A stretch of DNA of 64,000 bases from Coix lacryma-jobi var. lacryma-jobi (GCA_009763385.1 CM019828.1:22825000-22888999), one strand, 5' to 3'. Positions 1-12,600 are shown, numbered from the stretch's first letter. Program-made: numbers and translations. The notes: a model not told the origin generated them from the sequence alone.

Positions 1-45
1 AAGAAGATGAAGAACAGAGAGGATCACCTGCTATTAATTACGGAG

Positions 46-140
46 TACTCCCTCCGTCTCTTTTTAGATGTCACTAGGGAAACGTATTTATGAGGGAAAC
101 ACGGTTTTCTAGTAACATCTATTTTGAGACGGAGGGAGTA
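46..140. mobile_element. Short Stowaway-like MITE
   Basis: A 91-bp element has terminal inverted repeats that begin CTCCCTCCGTC and is flanked by TA on both sides (46-47 and 139-140). The inverted repeats extend about 24 bp inward, so most of the element can fold into a hairpin. TA duplication and CTCCCTCCGT ends are typical of grass Stowaway (Tc1/mariner) MITEs. No coding capacity. Confidence 0.75.
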
Positions 141-1186
141 ACAGATAGAAAGCGCACTGATATACTATCGTGGGTTGCTAAGTGAGAAAAGAATACTCCT
201 TAAAATTAAAAAAAAAATCGCAAAATCATTTAGCAGTCAGCCTCATCTCGGATGAATCATCATGAATATGAACCAAAAACATCAAATATGGTTTTTTTAG
301 ATTTAATTACCAGAATGCACAATTGACCAGCTCATTTCCAATTAAAAAAAATCAGGTACATCAAGTGGACGAATCAGGCCTATTTATTTGTCAACAATCA
401 ACTGAAGCACACATTACAAGGGTGCAGACAACCAACTCGAACCAGTACGTGTATCAACAACCGAAAGACTAAAAGTAGGTTCACTTTCAGTAAGGTCATA
501 TTTCCACTTCCTTGGGTTTTTTTTCAGAACATATTAAGATTTGAAAAGAATTTCAAAAGTATACTTGACTATTGATTTTTACTCTTACAATACATTATCA
601 AATTCTACAAAAAAATATTCTATTGAAAGGTGATCTACAAAATTTGACTGACTATAGTGAAAAACTTATAGAGAGGAATTGTAGTTCATCAAATCATTAT
701 GTGCCATGTAATAAGAAAACAAAAGAGTGGAGTAAAAATATAAAAATTAACAAGATCGGAAATTAGTACATCAAGTTCAAGTAAACTTTTAAAACTTTAA
801 TGTAGGAGCAAAGAAGCTCAAAACATTTAGAGAGTAAAAAATGAAACTAAATTAATAAAAACCAACTAAAATTAGAGAAGATATGATAAAATTTACATGA
901 TGTTGAAATCATATGGATATTGCTTCGTGAGAACATGCATGAAGGGAAAATAGGACATGTATGAAAGAAAATGTTAGAGTTCCCAATAATTAAAAGATTG
1001 CATAAAAATCAGTTAGTTGTGCAGGAGGGAATATCCTTGAAGAGAGAGCACCAGAAAATGAAGATGCATGCACCGAATGATCTTTGTTTACATAATAAGA
1101 TTATAAAAAACAAAAAAAATAGTTGAAACGATATATATTGAATTGTAGGCAGTGTTTTTCTTACAATATAGCCAAACTAGCTAGAC
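141..1186. other. AT-rich intergenic stretch, no gene recognised
   Basis: The stretch is AT-rich with scattered poly-A and poly-T runs and frequent stops in all frames. The only open frame of any length, at 572-766, has no recognisable motif or coding bias, so I do not call it. I see no RNA gene or further repeat. Confidence 0.5.
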
Positions 1187-1522
1187 CTTATTTAATTGGG
1201 GTGTAAAAAGTTTTTGTGTGTCACATCGGATGTTTTGACACTCATTTAGTCTATGAAAAATAAACTAATAAAAAACAAATTACATATTCCATCCAAAAAC
1301 TGTGAGACGAATTTATTAAGACTAATTAATTCGTCATTATTACATATGTACTATAGCACAATATTTTCAAAACATAAATTTTTTAGGTTTAAAAAATCAT
1401 CTCTCAAATTACATGCAATTTGTGTAATTATTTTTTTAGTCTATATTTAGTACTCGATGTATGTGTCCAAATATTCGATGTGATGAGTGAAAAGTTTTTA
1501 CGATGAGAACTAATTAAACAAG
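1187..1522. mobile_element. Non-autonomous inverted-repeat element (MITE)
   Basis: The two ends are imperfect inverted repeats: the left end around CTTATTTAATTGGGG and TAAAAAGTTTTT is mirrored at the right end by AAAAGTTTTTA and TTAATTAAACAAG. The interior carries the words 'cacatcggat' and 'gagacgaat', common in abundant grass MITEs of the CCTTGTTTAGTTCC type. I could not fix the exact ends or a target duplication. It has no coding capacity. Confidence 0.5.
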
Positions 1523-2164
1523 AACTAGGTTGATCATAATACGTGTACGGCGGCGTCACCAAACAAGCTGGAGTCCAACCAAGCCCCCGCATGTGGAAAG
1601 GTGAAATGCATGCGCACGACTTAAGGCACTGATGCTGCCAACTCCAATCCAAGGTTGGTTGACTCATCAAAATGACGAGCACTGGTGGCTCGAGACCATT
1701 GCTGCCAGCAGTCTTGCAGTAGACAGTGTCAGTGAATCAATCATGCACGCACCCAGCTTGCTAGATATCCTCCTGATCACGCAGACCCTGCACGGACATA
1801 CGGAGTATATATTGGCAAGAGTTTGGTTGGCTTTATTTCTCGAAGCTTCCCATGAAGCCAATCTTCAAAGCCGATCAATTATACTGGACGACGACGAATC
1901 CAAGACCAAACATTAAGCAACGAGAGACTCCAGATGTTGTACGTGTCGTCGAGCGGCGGCGGCCGAGAGGTCAGCCAGTCTCTGCGCGGTCGCATTGCTC
2001 CACTAGCATCAGCCATCAGCGGCTGAGACAGAGAGTGGCCTCGCTCGCCGCCTCGGCCGGCCAGCGCCACAAGCTCGCGCCACGCCGCCACCATTCCAAA
2101 CCCACTACCCGGCTACCCGCGCACCACCGCGTTGTTGTGTACTCGTGTCGCGCTCCTGCGCCCC

Positions 2165-2172
2165 TATAAATA
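2165..2172 (+). promoter_or_regulatory. TATA box of the glycine-rich protein gene
   Basis: TATAAATA lies in a locally GC-rich setting, 175 bp upstream of the ATG at 2340. This spacing fits a transcription start near 2195-2205 and a 5' leader of about 140 nt. Confidence 0.75.
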
Positions 2173-2339
2173 CCCGGCCCGCGAACCCGCCATCTCCGCA
2201 TCGCCCAGAGTTGCATGCATGCACAACTGCATCCCCACTCCCCAGAGCTAGCTGAAGTGCGTGTGCTTACTCCTCCTCGTCTCCTCCATCGTCCTCAGTT
2301 CAATTCGATCTTGAAGCGTGCAGTGAATTGAACTAAACA

Positions 2340-3155
2340 ATGGCCTACACGAAGAAGGCGGCGGCCGTCGTCCTCGGCGCCGCGGTGGTGGCCGCGTTCT
2401 TTCTCGCTGCTGAGAGCCGCCACATTGCACGGAAGGACCCGGGCGTCAGCCTCGGCAGCGGCGGCGGCGGTGGCCTAGGGGTTGGCGTTGGCGGTGGCCT
2501 AGGGGTTGGCGTTGGCGGTGGAGTGGGTATCGGCTCAGGGATCGGCATCGGCATTGTTGGCGGCGGCTCTGGCTCCGGTTCTGCGTCCGGGTCAGGATCT
2601 GGGTCTTACTCCGGCTCCGGCTCAGGGTCGGGCACGGGCTCAGGCTCGGGGTCCTGGTCCGGCTCAAACTCAGGCTCGAACGCAGGGTCCGGCGGCGCAG
2701 GATCGTACGCTGGCTCCCACGCCGGCTCGTACGCGGGCTCAAATGGTGGAGGCGCGGGATCGTACGCGGGCTCCAACTCCGGCTCGTACGCGGGCTCTAA
2801 CGGCGGAGGCTCGGGCTCCTACGCGGGCTCCAACTCCGGCTCGTACGCTGGCTCTAACGGTGGAGGCTCGGGCTCCTACGCGGGCTCCAACGCCGGCTCC
2901 TACGCTGGCTCTAACGGCGGAGGCGCGGGCTCCGACGCCGGCTCGTACGCAGGCTCTAACGGCGGAGGCGCGGGCTCGTACGCGGGCTCCGACGCCGGCT
3001 CGTACGCAGGCTCCGGCGGTGGCCCTCACTGGGGCTCTGGTGCCGAGGCTGGCTCGTACGCTGGCTCTGGCCCTGGCCCGTATGGGGGCTCTGGTGCTGG
3101 CTCGTATGCTGGGTCTCGAGCCGGCTCCTACGCTGGCAGTGGGCACGGCAAGTGA
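2340..3155 (+). CDS. Secreted serine/glycine-rich repeat protein
   Basis: A single open frame of 271 residues starts at the first ATG after the TATA box. The first 25-27 residues look like a signal peptide: a short basic start (MAYTKK), a hydrophobic alanine/valine core and a small-residue cleavage region (LAAES). The mature part begins with a Gly-Val-rich block (about residues 40-70). It continues with Gly-Ser dipeptides and then many copies of a Gly-Ser-Tyr-Ala-Gly-Ser-type unit separated by Asn-Gly-Gly-Gly spacers, ending Gly-His-Gly-Lys. Tyrosines spaced through such repeats suggest a structural cell-wall protein that can be oxidatively cross-linked. That is family knowledge of plant glycine-rich proteins, not proof. 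A poly(A) signal AATAAA lies at 3297-3302. No intron is needed. Long open frames in other phases here are by-products of the GC-rich repeat. Confidence 0.85.
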   Translation: MAYTKKAAAVVLGAAVVAAFFLAAESRHIARKDPGVSLGSGGGGGLGVGVGGGLGVGVGGGVGIGSGIGIGIVGGGSGSGSASGSGSGSYSGSGSGSGTGSGSGSWSGSNSGSNAGSGGAGSYAGSHAGSYAGSNGGGAGSYAGSNSGSYAGSNGGGSGSYAGSNSGSYAGSNGGGSGSYAGSNAGSYAGSNGGGAGSDAGSYAGSNGGGAGSYAGSDAGSYAGSGGGPHWGSGAEAGSYAGSGPGPYGGSGAGSYAGSRAGSYAGSGHGK

Positions 3156-3296
3156 AGCGACCTGTGGGTAGGAGGACGAAGTGCTCATGCCAGTACTTCT
3201 GTAGTTGTGTGTTTGCGCTAGCGCTACCAATCTACCATTATTTGTTGTGTCCGTGAGTAATCCATTATGTGTGCTAGTGTGTGTGTACTGTAGTAA

Positions 3297-3302
3297 AATA
3301 AA
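3297..3302 (+). terminator. Poly(A) signal of the glycine-rich protein gene
   Basis: AATAAA occurs 142 nt after the stop codon, in an AT-richer tail, at the expected distance for a plant 3' UTR. Confidence 0.55.
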
Positions 3303-3600
3303 TGCAGAGGTGAAGCCGTGAAGGACGATGAATAAGGTGATTGTACCGTGTATATAAAATACCTATTGATGTAAACATTTATATTAATGCATCATTCGGC
3401 ATGTACACTTATGTTTATGTAATTTTCACATGGACGTGTTCATTATACTGTGTTCTAGTAGCTTTTAGAATTGAAAATGAGGTATGTCATTTTATGTAGG
3501 AAAAAACGATACATTTTGTCCTTGGTTCAGAGAAATGTTGATTGGGACATGCAGACTGCAGAACCCCACGGAAGTATCAGATGTACTTCGGCTTGGTAAA

Positions 3601-5657
3601 TGCGGATACATGGGTGTATGCCGAGTCTCTGAGTGATGAGTGATTGTCAACGGGTTTGATCGCATGTTCTTTGGCTTGTGTTGTGCAGGTGTCGAGTACG
3701 GATGCAGTGATCGAAGGCAGGTGAAGGTCAAGTTGAGACGTGCTGCGCCGACGGACCGGGTGCGGTGAAGGATGGGCGTGCCGTGCGACGGACGTGTCAT
3801 GCCGAGGTACTGAGCGGTGAAGGGCGGACGTGAGGCTTGGACTGAGGGACCAGAGGCCTGAGGATCAGCTGTGGTAGCTGGCAGCCTGCGACGACGACAA
3901 GTGAAGAAGTGTGGTCATGTGTTGCCTGAGTCGTGCACTCGGGGACACGTGTCGGTGGATGGGGTGCACGGGAGGTGCATCCCCTCTACGACGACGGTTT
4001 GGTGGTAGAGCCAGAGAAAAACCATCGGATGGACGGTTTCCAGGTTTGGGCCTCAAAACCTGGGCGTGGACGGTTTCCGAGTTTGGCCACAAAACTCGGG
4101 CTGAGGACGGTTTCCAGGTTTGGGCCTCAAAACCTGGGCGCTGAGGGTTTGCTGAGTTTGGCCTCAAAACTCAGATGCTGGAAAAGGCTGGTTTCCCGGT
4201 TTGGGCCACAAAACCGGGGGTGCAGAGCGAGGACGGCACGTGGCGGCAATCGGAAGGTTGCGTGGAGGCAACGCGGACGACTTGTGCGGGCGTGGCCGTC
4301 GGATACACCTACCACCGAGTTGGTCCAGAATAACCCTAGGGTTTAGCTGGTTCGCTCTGTAATTAGAATAGAGAGGGGTAGAGTAGGAAATAGACTTAGG
4401 CTAGTAGTAGGATAAGTAGTTGGGAGACACCCTCCTCCCACTGATCCCAGTTTTAGCCATCTCATTTGCTCTCTCGCACTTAGACTTCCTGCTCTCCCTA
4501 TTCCCTGTTGTAGCTTGCTGAGATCCGCAGAGAGACTTGACTCTGTGTACTGTTGATTTTGAGGAAAGGAGGCCGTAACCTCTTTGTCGTAGCGTGTGGT
4601 TGCGCTTCGGCTGCAAGATCGTGTGTCAATTCGCGTTTTGATTCAAGTTCATCGCTGTTCTTCGCGAATTGCTTTTTGCTACGATTTTCCCGTCACTCGA
4701 TCTCCCTCTCCGGTGCATCTTTGCGAAATCCGTTTGAATCAACTTGTTCGTATTTGAAAGGAGAACATTTCCACCAAAGGAATTCATCTATCTCCCTACG
4801 AACAAGTAGATCGGGTTGATTTCGTTTTCGGATCACTTTTTCGTTCATCCACCTTCCCTTTTGATTTCCCGTTGATTTAGTCGATTTGAGCGGATGATTT
4901 CTTGGGGATAGTCTCCTAACTACCCCGTGATCATCTTCTCCAAGTTTGGGGAACTTGGATTTTGATTTGGATCGGATTCAGAGGGATTTGAGAGAAGGGC
5001 GATCAAAATCGCCTTCTCTGGACACCTAGGCGCGGACAGTCCGGCCCGCGTCCCTCGAGCGAGCCGAGGCCACCCTCGGACTGTGACCCTCGAGGACGCC
5101 GAGGCCTTTTCGTGACCCTCGGGCGAATCGGAGTTTGACGCCGAGGCCAGCCTCGAGCGAGCCGAGGCCTACTCTCGAGCCTCGAGGTCACATAACCCTC
5201 GAGGACGTCGAGGCCTGTCTCGAGCAGCTTCCCTCAAGCGAGCCGAGACCACCCTCGAAGACACCGAGGCCTTTCCGTGAGCCTCGGGTCGGAGTCTTTC
5301 TTCAGTTCAGTCGAACTTTTCCCCAGGGCTGAGGCTACCCTCGAGCCTCGGGCGAATCGGAGATTTTCCCGAGGCCCTTCCGTGAGCCTCGGGTCGAAGT
5401 GCAGTTTCATCCGCGGTTTGCTCGTTTGTTGCCGGATTTGGTTTCCGTCTTTTGCATTGGCTGTCTAGAGTTGTGTAGTGTTCCGCTGTGCTTCTTGGAA
5501 GCATCCACCCTACATCTAGGGTCGTGGACACTTGCAAGCTCTAGGGTTTGTTCTTGGGGTTGATTTTCGGGACAATGGCTCTAGTTTCCGAAAGGAAAAT
5601 TTGAAGCTCCCATTCACCCCCCTCTGGTCGCTTTCTAGTTGCATTCTCGGTCCTTCA
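3601..5657 (+). mobile_element. Solo LTR, same Copia family as the 48733 element
   Basis: A 2057-bp segment begins TGCGGATACATGGG and ends TCGGTCCTTCA. It is flanked by the perfect 5-bp duplication GTAAA (3596-3600 and 5658-5662). Its start, repeated 'tttgggcctcaaaacc' blocks, 'aataaccctagggtttag' block and end match the 5' LTR at 48733-55563, which is followed by a primer-binding site. This is therefore a lone LTR left by LTR-LTR recombination. Around 5033-5400 it carries a dense cluster of CTCGAG / GAGGCC palindromic motifs, where the other copy has GCGGACAGTCCGC motifs instead. Confidence 0.92.
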
Positions 5658-5671
5658 GTAAAATTGAGGTC

Positions 5672-5908
5672 TACTACCTCCGTCCCTAATTAACTATCGC
5701 CATTGGTATTCGTGCCACAAGTTTAACTCAATTTGTAGCAAATACATGCAATATTTGCATCTTCAAATAATGTTGTTAAAAACTAAATTCAAAGATCTTT
5801 CTAATGATATTAATCATGTACAATGAATATTAATATTTTTAATATATATTTAGTTGAAGATGTTTCTCGGGAAGCGAAAACGACAGTTATTTAGGGACAG
5901 ATGGAGTA
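5672..5908. mobile_element. Stowaway-like MITE, copy 1 of a neighbouring pair
   Basis: A 237-bp element bounded by TA starts with an imperfect CTACCTCCGTCCCTAA end and finishes with the mirrored TTAGGGACAGATGGAG. The AT-rich interior resembles the adjacent copy at 5951-6188 along its whole length (shared words such as AACTATCG, AAAGATCTTT and AATATATATTTA). Confidence 0.7.
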
Positions 5909-5950
5909 CTTTCCAAATCTAATCGCAGAATCTCCATGAATTTACACGAA

Positions 5951-6188
5951 TACTCTCTCAGTCCCTAAATAACTATCGTTATTGATATGCATGCCACAAA
6001 CTAAACTTAATTTATAACAAACGTGTGCAACATTTGTATCTTTAAATAAATTTATTTAAAAACTAATTTAAAGATCTTTATGATAATACTAATTATGTAT
6101 GATAAGTATTAATATTTTTTAATATATATTTAATTAAAAATGTTTCTCAATAAGCAAAAATGATAGATATTTAGAGAAGGAAGGAGTA
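5951..6188. mobile_element. Stowaway-like MITE, copy 2 of a neighbouring pair
   Basis: A 238-bp element has the same orientation, length and interior as the element at 5672-5908, but with more degraded ends (CTCTCTCAGTCCCTAA and AAGGAAGGAG). TA is present at both edges. The two copies lie 42 bp apart. Confidence 0.65.
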
Positions 6189-6693
6189 TGTAGCAAACAA
6201 CACAGAAAACTGTTCACCGGCCTGACAGTACGAATATGATGAACACGGTAGAGACAACCAGTTTACATGAACAGTGGTAAAATTCAGATACAAATAATAA
6301 CATGAAAGTTCCCATTATTTTACAAACGACTCTACCAGTCAACTTGACATGTATTTTGCATTTTACTCTTCGGAGCTTTCGGTCTGCTCATTTCAGCAGT
6401 ATCAGAGGGGAAATACAAAGACAACTGCCAACCATACATGCAAATGCAATAGTGGGTATCGGAAGTGAACCAATATCCATTGGTCTTGTTGTATCTGGTA
6501 ACTATATCGTCAATGTCTACCATTGAACGAAGGAAACCACAGAAGAACAAACTAAATTAAGCAAAGATGGTGACTGCGTGCTATTTTTCTTCCATGGCTA
6601 AACATGGTGTCCACATTCCACAAGGAAACAAACATACAAAAGAAAAAAAAAACAAGCCATAACTGCATCTTGCTCTGAGTAACTTCAGATGGA
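6189..6693 (-). other. 3' flank of the uS17 gene
   Basis: This AT-rich stretch follows the uS17 stop codon and probably contains its 3' UTR. Read on the minus strand it starts with a T-rich tract. No clean AATAAA could be singled out and no other gene is visible. Confidence 0.4.
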
Positions 6694-9600
6694 TCATTTG
6701 GTAGCAACACCAGTTTGTTGAGATTTGCTACCATGTTCACTGGACGCTGTTGCAGATGGTGGAACATACACCTTAGCTCTGCGAAGAATTTCAGCAACAA
6801 CCCAGTGCTTATGTCTGCTCAAGGGCCTAGAAGGATCCAGCCTAACCTGAAAGAATATTAGCCAGCCATCATAAAAGGGTTCTTTGAGAGGAAAACTAGT
6901 TTATTGTGAATGGGCTTCAACAGAACCATAGTACAAAGGAACACGAACACTAGCCCTCAATAAGCAGATAAAGAGACTACTACCTTTTCAATCATCAAGA
7001 AAAGAAATAAGTATCCCTAGCTTTCGATCAATAAGACGGTAGAGATCTGGCTAATGGGATGATGCATATACTATTCACGATTAGGCAGAGCAAGGCATTC
7101 CAATCTCGATTCCAGATCAACACAAATGATAACAAATGATAGATGGAGTCTTAGATGCCATGCAAATAGTTAATATCATCGACATATTAAAGAACAAGGA
7201 GCAAAATAATTTCCTTCTGAAAATTCCGAATCCTCATAATACGTACAAAAGCAGTCATTTTAGTCAAAACTGGATCTCGTAAAAGTTTTTTTTTTTGACA
7301 AGAATTTCGTAAAAGTTGACTTAGCCTAACCACAAAAGCTTTGTTTGGAAACTCGAACCAACTTTCATATACATAAAACTCTGGTTTCCACATAACCAGG
7401 ATTTTGAGTTTTAACAAAAACGAGAATTAATATTTTTTTAATAAATCTGGATATCCACGTTCTCAACTGACCAATATCTCTGTTTCGCAGCTTCTATGCT
7501 AGTGCATGGAGATCATTAGTTTCATGGCTGAACATATCATTAACAGAAACGAGTTTGTTTCATCCAAACATGGTAAAACAATAAAAAAAATCTTATCCAA
7601 ACATCCACTGAAAATAATCTTCAGACGGGAGTGACACTTACCCAGAAGCTTTAAGGTCAATTTGGTTTGCAGATAGTGTGTAAATCAAAAGGCATTTGAA
7701 CTGATTGTTATGACATTAATATTTTTCATTCGGAATAAGTCCACTTTTGGCCCCTTAACTATCGCGTAAGTCTAATTCTTACTCCCATGTGTAAAACCGT
7801 CTAATCATGGCACCCCATCTTTCGATTCCGTTCGATTTTGGTACCTAGCACGTCTGAGACGGTTTTGGCTCACTTGACTCCGGTTTTGACCGCCACGCTG
7901 GCAATCAACCGCCACGTAGAACACCCCGGGTCCGTCCAAAAGCAAAAGAGAGCCGGTGCATGTCCTTTGTTCTAAGTGGCGTCGAGCACGAGCCCGTCCA
8001 GCGACACCGCAACCTCGAGCTCTAGCTCCATCCGTCATCCTGCAGCGGGCGCACGTAGCGGCATGCAGAGCTAGCCGATCAAGAGCTGGCGAGCGCCAAG
8101 CAGATGCGGAGGCAGGCGCAGATGGAGCTGAGCCGCGCCCACGCACTCCGAGAGCACGTCGTGCGCCAGGTGAACGCGACGCTCCTGCAGATCACCTGCC
8201 TCGGCTGCCGCCACAAGTTCCGTGCGCGGGCGCCGCAGCTGATGATGGACGCCGTGGCCCCCGAGGTGCCCTGCAGCTGCATGTCCTCCGTCGCGTCGTG
8301 ACAGCAGAGGGCGCCGAGGTCGCCGATGAGCCGCAGCCGCCCCTTGACGGCGCGGACGCCATGCTGCGGCGACGCCAGCACGCCATGGCGACGATGGACG
8401 TCGTCCTCTAGATAGACTGAAATCGATCAGATGATGATGTTCATTTCAAAAGCTAGCTCGTTGATCCATCGATCCTGCGTGCTGCCTAGTGTTCGACTCT
8501 GGTCTGTGTGATGAGCAGGAAGGATCCGAGAGGTACGGTAGCTAGCCATTAGCTCCAAGGAGAGACGAAGATGAGGACTAGCTAGCTGGTAGAAGCTTAC
8601 TGTGGCGTCCATGGAATCTTTTGGTGTTCGCCGGCACCGGAGCCTGCGCAGCGACCGCGCCACGCGGTCCGTCACCTGGTGCAGCAGGTGCCACGCTGTC
8701 CCTGCCCAATTGAGCGTGTGACTGAGTTCGCCTTGTCCTTGCGATCCAATTGAGCCAGTTCACCGAGCCCTGCAACGTCGGAGGATCTGGAACGTAGCTC
8801 GCGAGAACAGCTCTCTCTAGTGAGTTTCTTGTCCGAAGAGCCGCCTTTCATCGATCGCCGTTTCATCATGGTGCTGACCAATCTTTTATTTGCATCTCTA
8901 CCACACCGGTTACGCCGGAATGCCACGCGCCTGAGTGCGTCCACCATGGACGCCGGAGCGGAGCTCCACCTCTGCCGCCGTTTCTTCTTCTCCTCCCCAT
9001 GCGCCGGGGTGGCGGGGACGGCGAAGGGCACGGCTGGTCGACAAGGGGCTTGCCGCAGAGGCCACGCGCCGGCATGGGGGCGTTGCTGACGCGGGGGCTA
9101 TATGGAGGTCAACGTCCGCGTGGCGTGGTCAAAACCGCTCCACGTAGGACAAAACAACTCAGTCTGCCTCTATGTGCTAAAAGTGAACGGTTTTGACAGT
9201 TTGGGTACCAGGACTAGACGGTTTTGTAGTTGAGGGTCAAAATCAGACAAACACAATAGTTGAGGGGCTAAAAATAGACTTAATCATTTTCATTATTATT
9301 ACAGAAAGTTCAACAACAATAACAACAAAGCATTTAATCACAAGAAAGTTGTAGGATAGAGATAAAAACCCAGTAAGAGTAATAAATATAGAGAATAAAA
9401 GGTTAAAAAGGTCTTAGTAATATTAAAGCATTTGCAATGAGGAAAATAAAAAGTACAGATCAGGAGATCAGGTATTAACATTGTCAGACATTTGGAACAA
9501 TCAACGAAAAACATGGAAATTGTCTCACACATCTATGTTTGAGGGTCGAAAACAAGCCGTGAACTCAATATCCATCAGCCTGTACACTCTCCTCGGCTGT

Positions 9601-12600
9601 ATTGTTTAGATTAGGTTTCCATTCTCCAGTATGAGCCAGTTTGAGGGGACAGCCTGTAGCGGGCTTGAATGGTTATTATCTGTCCAGGAATGTGGTATTC
9701 TATCTGAGTATAGTTGGTAAGTCTAGATGTGTGTGAGGTATGCATGTGTTGGGTTCGTGTGTGTTCAAAATTCATACATATCTTGTACCCATTGAGAAAC
9801 CTAAAATAAGAAAAGGAGAACTAGCTCATTAAAACTTCAGCTTCAGCAGCCTCAAAAGCATTGAGAAGGTCATCTTCGTTCACGAAGGGTCTAGTTTATT
9901 GAATAGCCAAGAAAAAAATTGGACATTCAACGAAGCTGCCTGATAAAATTATGTGGTCAGAACAGTCCCATTGCCATGTGACAATTCAAGCATAGAATAT
10001 TTGATTACTGCAGGTTGAGACCAAAGACCAAAATGTACAGGTTCGAATACACTAATAAAATCTTCCAATAGTAAATTTCCTTTGGTTTTAACAGATCCCC
10101 ATTTCGCCACATTTCTGAGGTGTGCACGAAGCATGCAAACTACTAGTCAATTTAGTGTACTAATGCTAATTTTTCAAGAGTCAGCCACTAGTCGTCACCA
10201 GCCTAGCACCAAACCACCATGTAGCCCACCTAAGCAGTGATTAGGCACCAGTCAGCACTTATGAGAATAGTAATTAAACGGAAAAGCTAAATGGTGCTCG
10301 TGTGTTTTATCCCCTGTCGGCACACGTTTTTTCCCTCCCTTGGATGAAGAATCGAGCGTCCATTTGTGCTGCTTGCTTTTTGTCTCTGATAATTGGGGCC
10401 CATTGTAAGTGCTACAATTTCACAACTCTGAAAGAGTCGATGAATCGTTCCTGGCTGTTTCCGTTCATTTCTCCCCTCGTCTTCTTCCCAGCGACAGCAG
10501 CTCCAAGGCGTCGCCGGCCGCGGCCAGCGCCGCGGAGGGGGCGGAGGGCAGGAAGCCGAAGTCCTCCTCGTCGCTGCCGTCCTGGTTGCCAGCTGCTGCA
10601 CCCCCGCGCGACGGCCGCTCCACGGCCGCGGAGGAGTCCTCGAGGAAGCCCCACCTCTATGAAGGTCTATGAAGCTGAGCACCATCTTGTCCAGCCCCAC
10701 CGACCCGACCTCCGCCTCCACTCCCGCGTCGGACACCGGCGGCCTCTTCCATCCTCCAAGGTTCGACGCTTTTGCTCTGGATCTGTTCTATATTGTGTTT
10801 GGGGATGGATGGATTTTGGGGACTCATTACGCGACCTAGGGTTCAAGCAGATATTCAGCATCGATGTGGGGGTCGGATTTAATCCTTTGGTTGTAGTTCT
10901 TGTTGCGTATTATCGGTTGCACAAAATTGTATGTCCGTGCTTTGGATTTCTAAGAATTTTGTTCCAAGGCAGCAGTGATTCAGCAGCTGAATCACTTGAC
11001 CCCGTCTGTGGCAGTTTGCTCACTCTTCCTCCCTCATTTCCCTCTCTCCTCCAATCGTCCCCCTTGTCCCGTTGCAGCAACCAGAGCGAGAGCAGAGCAC
11101 AGCGAGCAAATGTTGGGGTGGCTTTCGTGTCTGCTCTCCCCGTGCTGGTGGCTGGTGGTGGATTCGCTCCCTGATTGTGTTGGGTTTGATTTGGTTGCGA
11201 TGTGTGGTTAGGGGTGGGGGAGGAGAGATCACTCTTTTTTAATGTGTGATTGGATGATTTTGTAGATGTTTGGTGTGATATTGTAGCATAGCTAGTGGTA
11301 CCATGCTTTTGTTAGGGAAATGGAGGATTGTAGTTTTTGCGAGGATGCATCCTAGGCTGCTAGATGCTATAGTTCATACCAACCTCCACTCTCCCCATTT
11401 ATTTTGGTTGTGCTAAAAAATATGGTGAGAGCTATAAGATTATTCATGACGATTTTTGTTTGTTGTGATTTAACCTTTTTTATTACTTGTTTTGCACTTT
11501 AATTTTTTGCAAAATTGTTTGGTTGTGGGTTTACTGCTATGTGTACCTATTTATCATGAACTGTAGTAGCTGTAATTTTGGTCCCCTGATTTTGATTTTC
11601 TTCTTCTAATGTTAGTGTTGCTATGATGTTTGGTCTTGTTCTTCCTATGGTCTTCATCATTTTATTTTACTCTGTCTTATAGGCTGCCATCTCAGGTGTC
11701 GCGAGATGTGTTAAGTTTTGGCGCTGTTATCTATTCTTTCTTTGTCCGTCAAGTGTGGTATATGTGCTGTAGTTTCTGAGTTGTTCCTATTGGATGCAAC
11801 CTAACTTGGAGCCTTGAAGGCTCGTTTGTTGTGCCAACCTGACTTAGCTGCTGAATGTCTGGAGGCTTGTAGTAGAACCAGCTAGTTCTTTTGTCGTGCC
11901 GGGATGCATTACTATCAGTAGCTTACATCCTACATAACTCCTATTTAAGTAGCAGTGTGTTGTCAGCAGCTTACATCCTACAGAACTCCTATTTAAGTAG
12001 CAGTGTGTAATGAACCTTGACCTTCACTTGGTCCTACAGAACTCCTATTTGGTTGGCATGTTTGATTGTGTTGGAAAAAAAATCCTCCCCAAACAGCCAG
12101 TTTAGTTGACAGGTCACTATGATGGATGAATCAGTTTGGTTAGCGTTACTACTCTCTAGGCTATAGATAAAATGAAATGAGGTGCGAGATAATCCAGGCA
12201 ACAAAAGATGTTTGCAAGATAATATATATTCCCTCCGTTTCAAATTGTAACTCATTTCAAGAATCTTGGAAAGTCAAATCATCTGAAGTTTGACTAAAAT
12301 TATAGAGAAAAATACAAAGAATTGTGACATTAAATAGGAATGCTATGAAAATATAATTAACAAAGAATCCAATGATACTTAGTTAACATCCTAAGTGTTA
12401 TTATCTTATCATATAAATTTGGTCAAACTTGAGATGCTTTGACTCTTCAAGATTCTTGGAGTGACTTTTAATTTGAGACGGAGGGAGTAGCTTAGAAGAA
12501 TTGTGTTTCTATAAAAATGTGTTTCTATAGAAAAAAATGTAGTCTGTTAATTTTGATTTGTGCTAGCACCACATTTTTGTCCTTGTCCTTTCATCGAAGA

